A stretch of DNA of 64,000 nucleotides from Neorhizobium vignae (GTDB lineage Bacteria; Pseudomonadota; Alphaproteobacteria; Rhizobiales; Rhizobiaceae). The DNA lies in NCBI RefSeq assembly GCF_000732195.1, contig NZ_JNNU01000010.1:124001-188000 (forward strand), given 5' to 3'. The notes beneath the pieces are model-generated. The model was not told the origin of the DNA, ran no database searches, and saw only the letters and a list, made by a program, of their open reading frames with translations. Position 1 is the first letter of the stretch; each line of letters begins with the position of its first letter. The translations under genes and the position numbers were made by a program. Positions 52,297 through 61,359 of this stretch are shown here, piece after piece.

Positions 52297-52830
52297 ATGC
52301 AAAAGGCAATCGATCTTTTTTTTAAGGCGTTGGAAGTCCTATTGATCCTGCTGCTTTCAGCAATGGCGATCATGGTGTTTGCCAATGTGGTTCTTCGCTA
52401 CGCCTTCAATTCCGGCATGTCCGTCTCTGAGGAACTTTCCCGCTACTTCTTCGTCTGGCTGAGCTTCGTCGGCGCAGTCGTTGCATTTCGCGAACATGGT
52501 CACCTCGGCGTCGAGAGCGTCGTGGCGCTTTTCGGCCGCAAGGGCCGGCTCGTCTGCATGATCGTGGCCAACCTCGTCATCCTCGCTTGCTCGATGATCT
52601 TTTTCTGGGGGACTTGGCAGCAGTTCGAGATCAACGCCAGCATGAGCGCGCCGGTGACCGGCATTTCGATGATCTGGGTCTACGGCATCGGCCTGTTTAC
52701 CGGCGCCGGCTTGTCGCTGATCGCGCTGGAGCGGCTGTTCCGCTATGTCACCGGCCGGGCGACGGCGGAGGAGATCAGCATCTTTGCCGGTGAAAACCTG
52801 ACGATCGAGCAGATGGCGGAGCGTACCTGA
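52297..52830 (+). CDS. TRAP transporter small permease (DctQ type)
   Basis: A 177-residue membrane protein with four hydrophobic segments. It begins MQKAIDLFFKALEVLLILLL and contains ANVVLRYAFNSGMSVSEELSRYFFVWLSFVGAVVAFREHGHLGVES, which is the DctQ-family fingerprint. The ATG at 52297 has AGGGAGGGG nine to eleven bases before it, so the upstream open frame is not used. It links to the large permease by a TGATG overlap. As a TRAP component it acts with the large permease and binding protein to import an organic or sugar acid, driven by a sodium gradient. Confidence 0.93.
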   Translation: MQKAIDLFFKALEVLLILLLSAMAIMVFANVVLRYAFNSGMSVSEELSRYFFVWLSFVGAVVAFREHGHLGVESVVALFGRKGRLVCMIVANLVILACSMIFFWGTWQQFEINASMSAPVTGISMIWVYGIGLFTGAGLSLIALERLFRYVTGRATAEEISIFAGENLTIEQMAERT

Positions 52831-54107
52831 TGACCCTGATCGTCTTCATCGTATCGCTTCTCGGCGCCATGGCGATCGGCGTGCCGGTGGCATTTTCGCT
52901 GATGTTCTGCGGTGTCGTGCTCATGTGGTACATGGACATGTTCAACACCCAGATCATCGCTCAGAACATGATCGCAGGTGTCGATACCTTTACCCTGCTC
53001 GCCATTCCGTTCTTCATTCTCGCAGGAGAACTGATGAACTCGGGCGGCTTGTCGCGCCGGATTATCGATTTTGCCATTGCCTGCGTCGGCCATATCCGCG
53101 GCGGCCTCGGCATCGTCGCGATCATGGCGGCAATCATCATGGCGAGCATCTCGGGCTCGGCCGCGGCCGATACCGCCGCGCTTGCCGCCATCCTCATCCC
53201 GATGATGGCCAAGGCTGGCTATAACGTTCCGCGTTCCGGCGGCCTGATCGCCGCAGGCGGCATCATTGCGCCGGTCATCCCGCCGTCGATGGCCTTCATC
53301 GTCTTCGGCGTCGCCGGCAACGTCTCGATCACCCAGCTTTTCCTCGCCGGCATCTTTCCCGGCATCCTGATGGGCCTGTCACTGATCATCGCCTGGCTCA
53401 TCGTCGTGCGGAAGGACAATGTCCAGCCGCTGCCGAAGGCGTCGACGGGGGAACGCCTGCGCGTCACCGGTCGTGCCGCCTGGGCGCTCGGCATGCCGGT
53501 GATCATCCTCGGCGGCATCAAGGCCGGCATCATGACGCCGACCGAGGCCGCCGTCGTCGCCGCCGCCTACGCGCTCTTCGTCGGCATGGTGATCTATCGG
53601 GAGCTGAAGCCAAGCCACCTGCCGCACGTCATCCTGCAGGCCGCCAAGACCACCTCGGTCATCATGTTCCTGGTCGCGGCGGCGCTGGTCTCCTCGTGGC
53701 TGATCACCGCGGCCAACATCCCGGCCGAAATCGTCGGTTACATCGAGCCACTGATCGACCGCCCGATGCTGCTGATGTTCGCCATCATGATCCTGGTGCT
53801 CGTCGTCGGCACTGCGCTCGATCTGACGCCGACCATCCTGATCCTGACGCCGGTCCTCATGCCGATCGTCAAGCAGGCCGGCATCGACCCGGTCTATTTC
53901 GGCGTGCTCTTCATCATGAACAATTCCATCGGCCTCATCACTCCGCCGGTTGGCGTCGTGCTGAACGTGGTCAGCGGCGTCGCCCGCATTCCGCTCGGCA
54001 AGGTGACGGCAGGCGTATGGCCGTTCCTGATCGCCGAAACCATCGTTCTGTTTCTTCTGGTCCTGTTCCCGGACCTCGTGCTCGTGCCTGCACGCTGGCT
54101 CCATTAA
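52830..54107 (+). CDS. TRAP transporter large permease (DctM type)
   Basis: A 425-residue membrane protein with about 12 helices of the DctM family. Family motifs: LLAIPFFILAGELMNSGGLSRRIIDFA, GGLGIVAIMAAIIMASISGSAAADTAALAAILIPMM, GGIIAPVIPPSMAFIVFGV and LIDRPMLLMFAIMILVLVVGTALDLTPTILILTPVLMPI. The C-terminal region (NSIGLITPPVGVVLNVVSGVARIPLGKV) is also typical. It overlaps the small permease stop by one base (TGATG). The binding protein gene follows after 32 bases. Substrate is not fixed by sequence. Confidence 0.95.
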   Translation: MTLIVFIVSLLGAMAIGVPVAFSLMFCGVVLMWYMDMFNTQIIAQNMIAGVDTFTLLAIPFFILAGELMNSGGLSRRIIDFAIACVGHIRGGLGIVAIMAAIIMASISGSAAADTAALAAILIPMMAKAGYNVPRSGGLIAAGGIIAPVIPPSMAFIVFGVAGNVSITQLFLAGIFPGILMGLSLIIAWLIVVRKDNVQPLPKASTGERLRVTGRAAWALGMPVIILGGIKAGIMTPTEAAVVAAAYALFVGMVIYRELKPSHLPHVILQAAKTTSVIMFLVAAALVSSWLITAANIPAEIVGYIEPLIDRPMLLMFAIMILVLVVGTALDLTPTILILTPVLMPIVKQAGIDPVYFGVLFIMNNSIGLITPPVGVVLNVVSGVARIPLGKVTAGVWPFLIAETIVLFLLVLFPDLVLVPARWLH

Positions 54108-54139
54108 ACCTGTCTCAAGCTCATCCATGGGAGGATAAT

Positions 54140-55144
54140 ATGAGAAAACTGCTGCTCACAACTACTGCACTTGCCATCGCTTGCGCATCGGCCGCCCCGG
54201 CCTTTGCCGAATTCAAGACGCGCAACATCCGCGTTTCGAACGGCATCAACGCCGACCATCCGGTCGGCAACGGCATCGCCGCCATGCAGAAGTGCCTCGA
54301 CGAGAAGTCCGGCGGCAAGATGAAGCTGACAGCCTTCTGGGGCGGCGCGCTCGGCGGCGACCTGCAGGCCACCCAGGCCCTGCGCTCCGGCGTCCAGGAA
54401 GCCGTGGTGACGTCGTCGTCGCCGCTGGTCGGCATCGTCCCCGCCCTCGGCGTCTTCGACCTGCCCTTCCTGTTCGGCAATGCGCAGGAAGCCCACAAGG
54501 TGCTCGACGGCAAGTTCGGCGACATGATGAACCAGAAGCTCGACGCCGCCGGTCTTGTCAACCTCGCCTATTGGGAAAACGGCTTCCGTAACCTGTCGAA
54601 CTCGGTTCGCCCGGTCACCAAATGGGAAGATTTCTCGGGGATGAAGGTTCGCGTCATGCAGAACAACATCTTCCTCGACACCTTCCAGAACCTCGGTGCC
54701 AACGCCACCCCGATGGCCTTCGGCGAAGTCTTCTCGGCGCTCGAAACCAAGGCGATCGACGCACAGGAAAATCCCTATGTGACGATCGACACGTCGAAGT
54801 TCTTCGAGGTCCAGAAATACGTCACCGAGACCAACCACGCCTACACGCCGTTCCTCTTCTTGTTCTCCAAGGCAATCTTCAACACCTATGCCCCGGACGA
54901 GCAGGCTGCCCTTCGCGCCTGCGCGGTCGTCGGCCGGGATGTGGAACGCCAGGTGATCGGCGATCTCAACAAGAAGTCGCTTGAGAAGATCAAGGCGGCC
55001 GGCCTGCAGGTCAACACGCTTTCGCCGGAAGAGCAGCAGCGCATCCGCGAAAAGTCCGCGATCGTCTATGAAAAGCACAAGGCGACGATCGGCGCCGACG
55101 TGGTCGACGGCATCGTCGCCGAGCTCAAGGAAGTCCGCAAGTAA
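54140..55144 (+). CDS. TRAP transporter solute-binding protein (DctP type)
   Basis: A 334-residue secreted binding protein. The signal peptide is MRKLLLTTTALAIACASAAP, cleaved after AFAE. The mature part has the DctP pattern: TRNIRVSNGINADHPVGNGIAAMQKCLDEKSGGKMKL, ALRSGVQEAVVTSSSPLVGIVPALGVFDLPFLF, the gate segment FSGMKVRVMQNNIFLDTFQNLGANATPMAF (with the Arg that binds carboxylates in this family) and DAQENPYVTIDTSKFFEVQKYV. A strong ribosome site (GGGAGGAT) precedes the ATG at 54140. The upstream open frame is not coding. A conserved Arg suggests an organic acid as ligand, in keeping with the sugar-acid genes around it. Confidence 0.93.
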   Translation: MRKLLLTTTALAIACASAAPAFAEFKTRNIRVSNGINADHPVGNGIAAMQKCLDEKSGGKMKLTAFWGGALGGDLQATQALRSGVQEAVVTSSSPLVGIVPALGVFDLPFLFGNAQEAHKVLDGKFGDMMNQKLDAAGLVNLAYWENGFRNLSNSVRPVTKWEDFSGMKVRVMQNNIFLDTFQNLGANATPMAFGEVFSALETKAIDAQENPYVTIDTSKFFEVQKYVTETNHAYTPFLFLFSKAIFNTYAPDEQAALRACAVVGRDVERQVIGDLNKKSLEKIKAAGLQVNTLSPEEQQRIREKSAIVYEKHKATIGADVVDGIVAELKEVRK

Positions 55145-55192
55145 CGGAACGCACCCGTAACCCGGATGTAATAGCCCGTCTGAGGAATGAAA

Positions 55193-55220
55193 ACCCGCGG
55201 TGCCCCAAAGCGCCGCGGGT
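55193..55220. terminator. Bidirectional terminator between the TRAP operon and DMT gene
   Basis: ACCCGCGG (55193-55200) pairs with CCGCGGGT (55213-55220) around a 12-base loop. On the reverse strand the stem is followed by TTTTC, and on the plus strand by a T-rich stretch. It lies between convergent genes, 48 bases after the TRAP stop and 4 bases before the DMT stop. Confidence 0.7.
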
Positions 55221-55224
55221 TACT

Positions 55225-56139
55225 TCATTCCGGAACAGCAGGAAGCACGCTCTGGCGCTTCTTGAGCATCTGCTCTCGGATGAAGATGAAGAGGCCGGAA
55301 GCAACGATCAGGGCGGCCCCGACCATCATGCCGAACCTTGGGATGTCGCCGAAAAACATCCAGCCGAAGATCACGGCCCAGAGCAGCAGCGTATATTGAA
55401 GCGGTGCCACGGTCGCGGCATCGGAGATCTTGAGGGCGCGGTTGACCAGCATATGGGCCGCCATGGCGACGATACCGAGCAGCCCGAGCAGAAGAAGATC
55501 GCGGCTCGATGCGATCGGCGACCAGTCCATGGGCGCGAAGGCAAGGCCGGCGATACCGGCTCCCATGACCTGGAAGAAGACCAGCGCACTATCCGGCGTA
55601 CCACGCAGGAAGCGCCCCGAGATCAGCATGAAGGCAAAGGCGGCGCTGCCGACGATCGAAATGACAGCCGGCATGCTGAACATGGCGCTCGAGGGTTCAA
55701 GCGTGATAATGACGCCGACGAAACCGACGGCAATCGCCGTCCAGCGTCGCCAGCCGACCTTTTCGCCGAGCAGGAAGGGCGAGCACGCAGCAACGTAGAT
55801 CGGCGCCGCTAGCCAATAGGTCATGACGTCGGCGAGTGGCAGGTACATCACCGCATAATAGAAGCAGAACACTTCAGCAGTCGAAAACGCCACGCGGAAG
55901 AACTGCATGCCGGGCCGTTCGACGGTCAGCAGATTGCCAAGGCCCGCCTTCCAGACCATCGGCACGAGGATGATCAGTGCCGCAAGGCTGCGGATCAGGA
56001 CAACCTGACCAAGCCCGTAATTCGCAACGAGCCACTTGCCCATGGCGTCATTGAGAGCAAACATCAGCATGCCGAGAAGCATCAGCATCGGGCCGGTCAT
56101 GCTCGCGGTCTTGAGCACGGTCGCCGAGGATATAGTCAT
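55225..56139 (-). CDS. DMT-superfamily (EamA) transporter
   Basis: A 304-residue membrane protein of ten helices made of two EamA repeats. The first repeat has MLMFALNDAMGKWLVANYGLGQVVLIRSLAALIILVP, then FFRVAFSTAEVFCFYYAVMYLPLADVMTYWLAAPIYVA. The second has FFQVMGAGIAGLAFAP and MLVNRALKISDAATVAPLQYTLLLWAVIFGWMFFGDIPR. A ribosome site (AAGGTG) precedes the ATG. It follows the enolase-superfamily gene by 12 bases in the same direction, so the two are probably co-transcribed. Its substrate is likely an organic or sugar acid exported or imported alongside that dehydratase. Confidence 0.88.
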   Translation of the reverse strand: MTISSATVLKTASMTGPMLMLLGMLMFALNDAMGKWLVANYGLGQVVLIRSLAALIILVPMVWKAGLGNLLTVERPGMQFFRVAFSTAEVFCFYYAVMYLPLADVMTYWLAAPIYVAACSPFLLGEKVGWRRWTAIAVGFVGVIITLEPSSAMFSMPAVISIVGSAAFAFMLISGRFLRGTPDSALVFFQVMGAGIAGLAFAPMDWSPIASSRDLLLLGLLGIVAMAAHMLVNRALKISDAATVAPLQYTLLLWAVIFGWMFFGDIPRFGMMVGAALIVASGLFIFIREQMLKKRQSVLPAVPE

Positions 56140-56151
56140 TTCAATTGCACC

Positions 56152-57354
56152 TTAGAGAATGGAGACGTCGGAGGTCCGCCGGCTGACGGTAAAGGCTCGA
56201 TCGAGCTCGGGGTTGAGCTCCAGCCCGAGGCCCGGGCCTGGTGGCACGGTGATCATGCCGTTTTTCACCTCCGGCAGCGCCGTCACCAGATCCCGATACC
56301 ATGTCCTGTAGAACGCGCGCACGCTTTCCTGCACAAGTGCGTTCGGTGCGTTGAGAGACAGATGCGTCGAGGCACAGAGGACCACGGGGCCGGTGCAGTC
56401 GTGCGGCGCGACCGGCAGATGCCAGGCTTCCGCCATGGACGCGATCTTGCGGGCCTCCGAAAGGCCTCCGCACCAGGATATGTCGAGCATGACGATGCCG
56501 GCAACGCCGGTTTCCAGGTAATCGCGAAAGCCCCAACGGGTCGCGAGCGTCTCGGAGGCTGAGATCGGCGCCGGCGACACTTCCGCATACCGCTTCAGGC
56601 TCGACAGGCTGTCCATCTTGATCGGATCTTCGTGCCAGAAGGTCTGGTACGGCGTCAGCGCCTTGGCGATCTGCATGGCCGGCAGGAGTTGCCACATGGA
56701 GTGGAACTCGACCATGACATCCATCCTGTCGCCGACGGCCTTGCGGATCTTCTCGAAAGGCTGAAGCGCAAGCTTCAGGTCCGGCATCGAGATATACTGG
56801 CCCTTCGTCCTCTCCGCAGCCGCGTCGAACGGCCAGATCTTCATCGCCGTGATGCCCTCTTCGAGCAGCGATTCGGCCAGTTCGTCGGCACGATGCAGAA
56901 AGCCGTTCAGATCGTCATAGGTGGCGCCCCCCGTCAGACCGTAGTTGGCTGTCGCCTGGCCGGTCGTTTTCTTGATATATTCCGTGCCGGCGCAGGTATT
57001 GTAGGTGCGGATCTCCCTGCGGCTGAAGCCTCCCAGCAGCTGGGCGATGGGCTGGTTCGTGACCTTTCCGAAAATGTCCCAAAGGGCGATATCGAACGCC
57101 GAATTGCCCCGAACCTCCGCGCCTGAGGAACGAAAACCGATATAACCGACCAGTTCCTGCGCCAGGAGGTCGATCTGCAGCGGGTCGCGGCCGATGACCC
57201 GCGGAGCCACGTATTCGTGGATATAACTCTCCACGGTCTCTGCCCCGAAAAAGGTTTCGCCGAGGCCGGTAATACCCTCATCGGTGTGGACCAGTACCCA
57301 CAGCAGGTTCGCACGCTCTGCGACGCGCACAGTTTCAAGCTTGGTGATCTTCAT
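56152..57354 (-). CDS. Enolase-superfamily sugar-acid dehydratase (mandelate racemase group)
   Basis: A 400-residue enzyme with an N-terminal capping domain (residues 1-115) and a C-terminal barrel. Visible catalytic landmarks are the metal-binding Glu in VEFHSMWQ (about 215), Glu in WHEDPI (about 243), Glu in SETLATRWGF (about 267), an Asp in DISWCGG (about 290) and the general-acid His in APHDCTGPV (about 318), together with a Lys motif in MKIWPF (about 168). This matches the gluconate/mannonate dehydratase subgroup of the mandelate racemase family, where His and Asp act as a dyad. The start is the ATG at 57354 with GGGAGG five bases before it. It should dehydrate an acid sugar, fitting the neighbouring TRAP and DenD-like genes. 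Confidence 0.87.
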   Translation of the reverse strand: MKITKLETVRVAERANLLWVLVHTDEGITGLGETFFGAETVESYIHEYVAPRVIGRDPLQIDLLAQELVGYIGFRSSGAEVRGNSAFDIALWDIFGKVTNQPIAQLLGGFSRREIRTYNTCAGTEYIKKTTGQATANYGLTGGATYDDLNGFLHRADELAESLLEEGITAMKIWPFDAAAERTKGQYISMPDLKLALQPFEKIRKAVGDRMDVMVEFHSMWQLLPAMQIAKALTPYQTFWHEDPIKMDSLSSLKRYAEVSPAPISASETLATRWGFRDYLETGVAGIVMLDISWCGGLSEARKIASMAEAWHLPVAPHDCTGPVVLCASTHLSLNAPNALVQESVRAFYRTWYRDLVTALPEVKNGMITVPPGPGLGLELNPELDRAFTVSRRTSDVSIL

Positions 57355-57854
57355 TGTTGCCTCCCTTTGCGAATTCAACCACAGGCCTTGGCCTTTGGTA
57401 AGGCAAGACCCGCGATTTTGTCGCCCACAGGATAATCATCAGAGCGCAGTTTGCCGGCACCGATCAAAAATTCCGAAAGCGATGAAAAAAAGGAGCGGAC
57501 AAATCGTCCTTGTTGCCGAGCGCCTGCGAAGCAAGAGCAAGGCACGCAAAATCGGATGACAGGAACGGGTTCGCCGCCATGAGATCACAGCTTCAGGCAC
57601 CGCAGACCGAAACGAGCCCGTTGCATCGAGGCAACGTGGTGCGTTCGGCCCCTGCTCATCCTGCAGGCCCGAGCTTCAAATTGTCTCCTGCCCCGGCGCC
57701 GCAGCCGGCAATCCAGAAAAAACATTCTCAGCAGCCAGATCACTGTCGGCGGATGCCCGGCTGAAAACCGGCACAGGCTGTCGGCCCCGGCCGCCTGGCG
57801 CTGACTGGAAAGCCATTGCGTGGTCGTCGGCTTGTGCAATGGGGATGGAGACAT
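57355..57854. other. Intergenic region with no clear gene
   Basis: About 500 bases separate the enolase-superfamily gene from the siderophore operon. Short open frames exist, one starting at 57482 and encoding 25 residues, but none has a good ribosome site. I looked for RirA-type (TGA, nine bases, TCA) and Irr-type boxes and found none that I can support. A promoter for the siderophore operon must lie here. Confidence 0.4.
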
Positions 57855-59639
57855 ATGCAATCGTCAAGACAGACCGCGGAAGCGGCGACATTCCAGAGTT
57901 TTGCGAACTGCTATCTGCGGGAGGTCAGTTCCGGCACCCGGATTGTCCACCGCAGCATCAGCGGAGCGGTCGATGCCATCGAATGGCCACTGCCGCAGCA
58001 GCAGATGCTCTTGCGCGCAGAGATCGTCTCCGCGTCCGTCTGCGGACCGCAGCATTTCGGCAGGTTGTGGACGCGCGCCGCGTCCGACATGTCCTGGCGG
58101 GCGGTCGAGCCGATGTCGGCGCTGCATCTCCTCCTCCAGGAAGCCTACCGGCAAATGGAGGACGACCGGACCGATACCCTGCGCAGCTTTGAACTGGAGC
58201 TGCTGGTGCGCGTTCTCGACAGCTACCAGCAGATGACGCTCTACCTTGAAGAGGCCTCTCCCGCGCCGCCGGACGAGGGACATTTCATCGAGGCGGAACA
58301 ATCGCTCGTCTTCGGCCACTGGCAGCATCCGACGCCGAAGAGCCGGCAGGGCATGACATTCTGGCAGCAGGAGCGATATGCCCCGGAACTGCGCGGACAA
58401 TTCCAGCTGCAGTATTTTGCCGCCAGGACAGAACATGTCCGCGAGGCTTCAGCGCGAACGATGCAGGCGCACGAAATCATCCGCTCCGAACTTGGCGCAT
58501 CCGGAGCCGATCCCGGCATCGACCCGGACGAGTGCCTCATACCCATGCATCCGCTGCAGGCTGAAGCGCTGCTTCTTGATCCGAGCATCCAGGCGATGCA
58601 GCGCGACGGCCGCCTGCGTCATCTCGGCCCTGCCGGGTCTCTCTTCACCGCGACGTCGTCGGTACGTACCGTCTACAGCCCTCATTCCGATTGGATGCTG
58701 AAGTTCTCGCTTCCCGTGCGCATCACCAATTCCGTGCGCATCAATCGCCGGCCGGAGCTTGAAGCCGGGGTAGCGATGGCAAAACTGATAGAGGGCATCG
58801 GCTTTGCCGAGCGCTCCAAAAACTTCCGCATCATCCAGGATCCCGCCTATATCACCCTCGATATACCGGGCCGCGAGGAAAGCGGTTTCGAAGTCATCCT
58901 GCGCGAGAATCCATTCAAGGGCGCGAGGGCCCAGGGCGTCGTGACGGTCGCCGCCCTCACCGCCGACCCCCTTCCCGGCGACCTGTCGAGACTGGAGCGG
59001 ACCATCCGCAGGCTCGCAGCCAGAGGCGGCGACGGTATTTCAAACATCGCGCTTGCATGGTTCCGGCGTTATCTCGGCTGCGCCGTGGAGCCACTGATCC
59101 GGCTCTACGACGACTACGGAGTGGCGCTCGAAGCCCACCAGCAGAACACCCTCCTCGATATCGGCATGGGTTATCCGGGCGCCAGCTACTATCGCGACAA
59201 CCAGGGCTTTTATCTTTCGGAGCGTTATCGCAGCCTGCTTGCCGGGCATGCACCGGAAACGGAAACAATTGCCTCGCTCTATTTCCCGGATGCCGAAATC
59301 CGTGATCGGTTCGCCTATTACCTGATCGTCAACCAGGTCTTTTCCGTCATCAGCCGCATGGGCCATGACGGAGTTTGCGACGAGGGTGTGCTTCTGTTTG
59401 CCCTGCGGGCGCATCTGGAACACTGCGCCGAAACGATGTCCGGCGCCGGGCGGGATTTTGCGAGGCACATTCTCGATCTGCCGACGATCACGTCGAAGGC
59501 CAATCTTACGACCCGCCTTTTCGATGTCGACGAACTGCAGTCGAACGGCGTGCATTCCCTGTATCGGTCCATCCCGAACCCGCTGAGGGTTCCGATCGCC
59601 CTTTCAGCACCGAGGACCGGCCATGCCATTGCCTCTTGA
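57855..59639 (+). CDS. asbA: Siderophore synthetase, AsbA-like (IucA/IucC family)
   Basis: A 594-residue NRPS-independent siderophore synthetase. In petrobactin synthesis AsbA condenses citrate with spermidine using ATP. Motifs: MHPLQAEALL (about residue 230), SVRTVYSPHSDWMLKFSLPVRITN (about 267) and EAHQQNTLLDIG (about 425), all characteristic of the family. The frame is open earlier, but the ATG at 57855 has GGAG five bases before it. It opens a four-gene operon, overlaps the next gene by 17 bases, and is 500 bases from the divergent dehydratase. I call it AsbA rather than another NIS synthetase because the order matches asbABCDE. Substrate specificity needs a phylogenetic test. Confidence 0.82.
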   Translation: MQSSRQTAEAATFQSFANCYLREVSSGTRIVHRSISGAVDAIEWPLPQQQMLLRAEIVSASVCGPQHFGRLWTRAASDMSWRAVEPMSALHLLLQEAYRQMEDDRTDTLRSFELELLVRVLDSYQQMTLYLEEASPAPPDEGHFIEAEQSLVFGHWQHPTPKSRQGMTFWQQERYAPELRGQFQLQYFAARTEHVREASARTMQAHEIIRSELGASGADPGIDPDECLIPMHPLQAEALLLDPSIQAMQRDGRLRHLGPAGSLFTATSSVRTVYSPHSDWMLKFSLPVRITNSVRINRRPELEAGVAMAKLIEGIGFAERSKNFRIIQDPAYITLDIPGREESGFEVILRENPFKGARAQGVVTVAALTADPLPGDLSRLERTIRRLAARGGDGISNIALAWFRRYLGCAVEPLIRLYDDYGVALEAHQQNTLLDIGMGYPGASYYRDNQGFYLSERYRSLLAGHAPETETIASLYFPDAEIRDRFAYYLIVNQVFSVISRMGHDGVCDEGVLLFALRAHLEHCAETMSGAGRDFARHILDLPTITSKANLTTRLFDVDELQSNGVHSLYRSIPNPLRVPIALSAPRTGHAIAS

Positions 59640-61359
59640 AGCCGTGGGAGAACCTCGCGACCGCGTCATCCGCCAGCTTATGGCAGCCCTGCTGTTCGAG
59701 GGCGTCATAGAGGTGCGCGAAAGCGCCTGTGACGGTGCGACGCAATTTCAGTGGATGCTCGGTGGCCGGGAATTCCGGTGCCGCGGCACGATCGGCCCGT
59801 TCGGACGCACCCGCATCGCGACGGGCTCGGTGGAGATGCGGGCCGTGGATGGCCATTGGGAAAGCGCCTCGCTCGGCGCGATCATCCCGTCATTGCCCGG
59901 TACCGGGATCACACGGGGCAAGCTGCTCGGCGAACTGGAGCAGACGATCGCCTTTTCCGAATGGAACCACCAAAATCTGCCCATGAAGAACCGCCGCGCC
60001 CTCGCCCTTGTCGAACTGGAAGGTGCCATCGACGAAGGGCATCCGTACCATCCCTGTTACAGAGCCCGAAGCGGATTTTCGTTTGCCGATCATGCCGCCT
60101 ACGGACCGGAATCAGGGCAGGCATTCCAGCTCGTCTGGCTGCTCGTCGCGCAAAGACATCTCGCCCAGGCGCTACCGGGCAGCAGAGACGCCTTCTGGCG
60201 TGCCGAACTTGGCGATGAGACGTGGGCTGTGCTGGAGGCGAGGCGGAAACGGCTTGGCGTGGCAGCCGGAGATTTCGGGCTGTTGCCGCTCCACCCGTGG
60301 CAATGGAAAGACCTTGGCGAAACCATGCGCGCGGGGTGGATCGCCGCGGGAGAGGCGCATTACCTCGGCCCCGCGGGTGATCGCTACGTGGCAAGCCAAT
60401 CGGTCCGGTCCCTGTTCAATGTCGACCGACCGCTTGCGGCAAGCATCAAGCTGCCGCTCAATATCGTCAACACTTCGTCGCGCCGGACGCTGGAGCCGCA
60501 TTCGGTGTGCACGGCGCCGGTGCTGTCCGCCTGGATCGCCGGTATCGTCCGCGACGATCCGCTGTTCGGCCGGGAATTTCCCCTCGCCATCCTGCAGGAA
60601 TATGCCGGGATCATCGCCGATGCCGGAGGTCCATTGGCCGGCCAGCTGGGTGCGATCTGGCGGGAGAACGCCGAGGCGATGCTCTCGTCCGGCGAGGCAA
60701 TCATCCCGTTCAACGCGCTGATGATGATCGAAGCGGACGGAAAGCCCTTCGCGGATGAGTGGATCGAGCGTTTCGGGCTCATGCCATGGCTGAACCGGCT
60801 TCTGGAGGTCGCCGTCCTGCCTGTCTGGCACCTCCTTGTCGCCCACGGGATCGCCGTTGAAGCCCACGGCCAGAATATGCTGCTCGTCCACCGCGACGGC
60901 TGGCCGGTGCGGCTTATCCTGCGCGATTTCCACGAGAGCGTGGAATTTGCGCCCGATTTCCTGCGCGAGCCGAAGAGAGCTCCGGATTTCGCTGCGCTGA
61001 ACCCGCTCTACCGCCACGCGGAACCGGATCAGTATTACTGGACGGACAATCTCGATTCCCTGCGGGAGCTCGTGATGGACACGCTTTTCGTGTTCAATCT
61101 GGCGGAAATCTCGCATCTTCTCGACGTCTGTTACGGACTTCCGGAGTTCCGTTTCTGGCAGCGGGTCGAAGGTCTGCTCGCCGGCTATGCGCAAGAGCAG
61201 GGCATGCAGCACCGGCAGTCGCTGCTGGGGCATAACCGCGCGCTCATCCTCACCGAATCCCTGATCACCCGAAAGCTCCTCGCGCTGAAGCCGGAATATC
61301 ACCACGAGGTGCCGAATGCCTTGGCTGCCAGGACGTCTGAACGAAGGAGAAAGCCATGA
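59623..61359 (+). CDS. asbB: Siderophore synthetase, AsbB-like (IucA/IucC family)
   Basis: A 578-residue NIS synthetase. In petrobactin synthesis AsbB makes the second amide bond between citrate and a spermidine arm. Motifs: HPWQWKDLGETMRAGW (about residue 223), SVRSLFNVDRPLAASIKLPLNIVN (about 260), VEAHGQNMLLVHRD (about 412) and LILRDFHESVEF (about 434), all matching the ATP-grasp-like fold of the family. Its ATG overlaps the first synthetase by 17 bases and its stop overlaps the AMP ligase by four. A truncated version is excluded by length. The pair of different NIS synthetases is expected for petrobactin, which has two amide bonds to citrate. Confidence 0.82.
   Translation: MPLPLEAVGEPRDRVIRQLMAALLFEGVIEVRESACDGATQFQWMLGGREFRCRGTIGPFGRTRIATGSVEMRAVDGHWESASLGAIIPSLPGTGITRGKLLGELEQTIAFSEWNHQNLPMKNRRALALVELEGAIDEGHPYHPCYRARSGFSFADHAAYGPESGQAFQLVWLLVAQRHLAQALPGSRDAFWRAELGDETWAVLEARRKRLGVAAGDFGLLPLHPWQWKDLGETMRAGWIAAGEAHYLGPAGDRYVASQSVRSLFNVDRPLAASIKLPLNIVNTSSRRTLEPHSVCTAPVLSAWIAGIVRDDPLFGREFPLAILQEYAGIIADAGGPLAGQLGAIWRENAEAMLSSGEAIIPFNALMMIEADGKPFADEWIERFGLMPWLNRLLEVAVLPVWHLLVAHGIAVEAHGQNMLLVHRDGWPVRLILRDFHESVEFAPDFLREPKRAPDFAALNPLYRHAEPDQYYWTDNLDSLRELVMDTLFVFNLAEISHLLDVCYGLPEFRFWQRVEGLLAGYAQEQGMQHRQSLLGHNRALILTESLITRKLLALKPEYHHEVPNALAARTSERRRKP

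Noticed and set aside
57482-57559. A 25-aa frame MKKRSGQIVLVAERLRSK... between the dehydratase and asbA
   Set aside because: No ribosome site and no context that supports translation.
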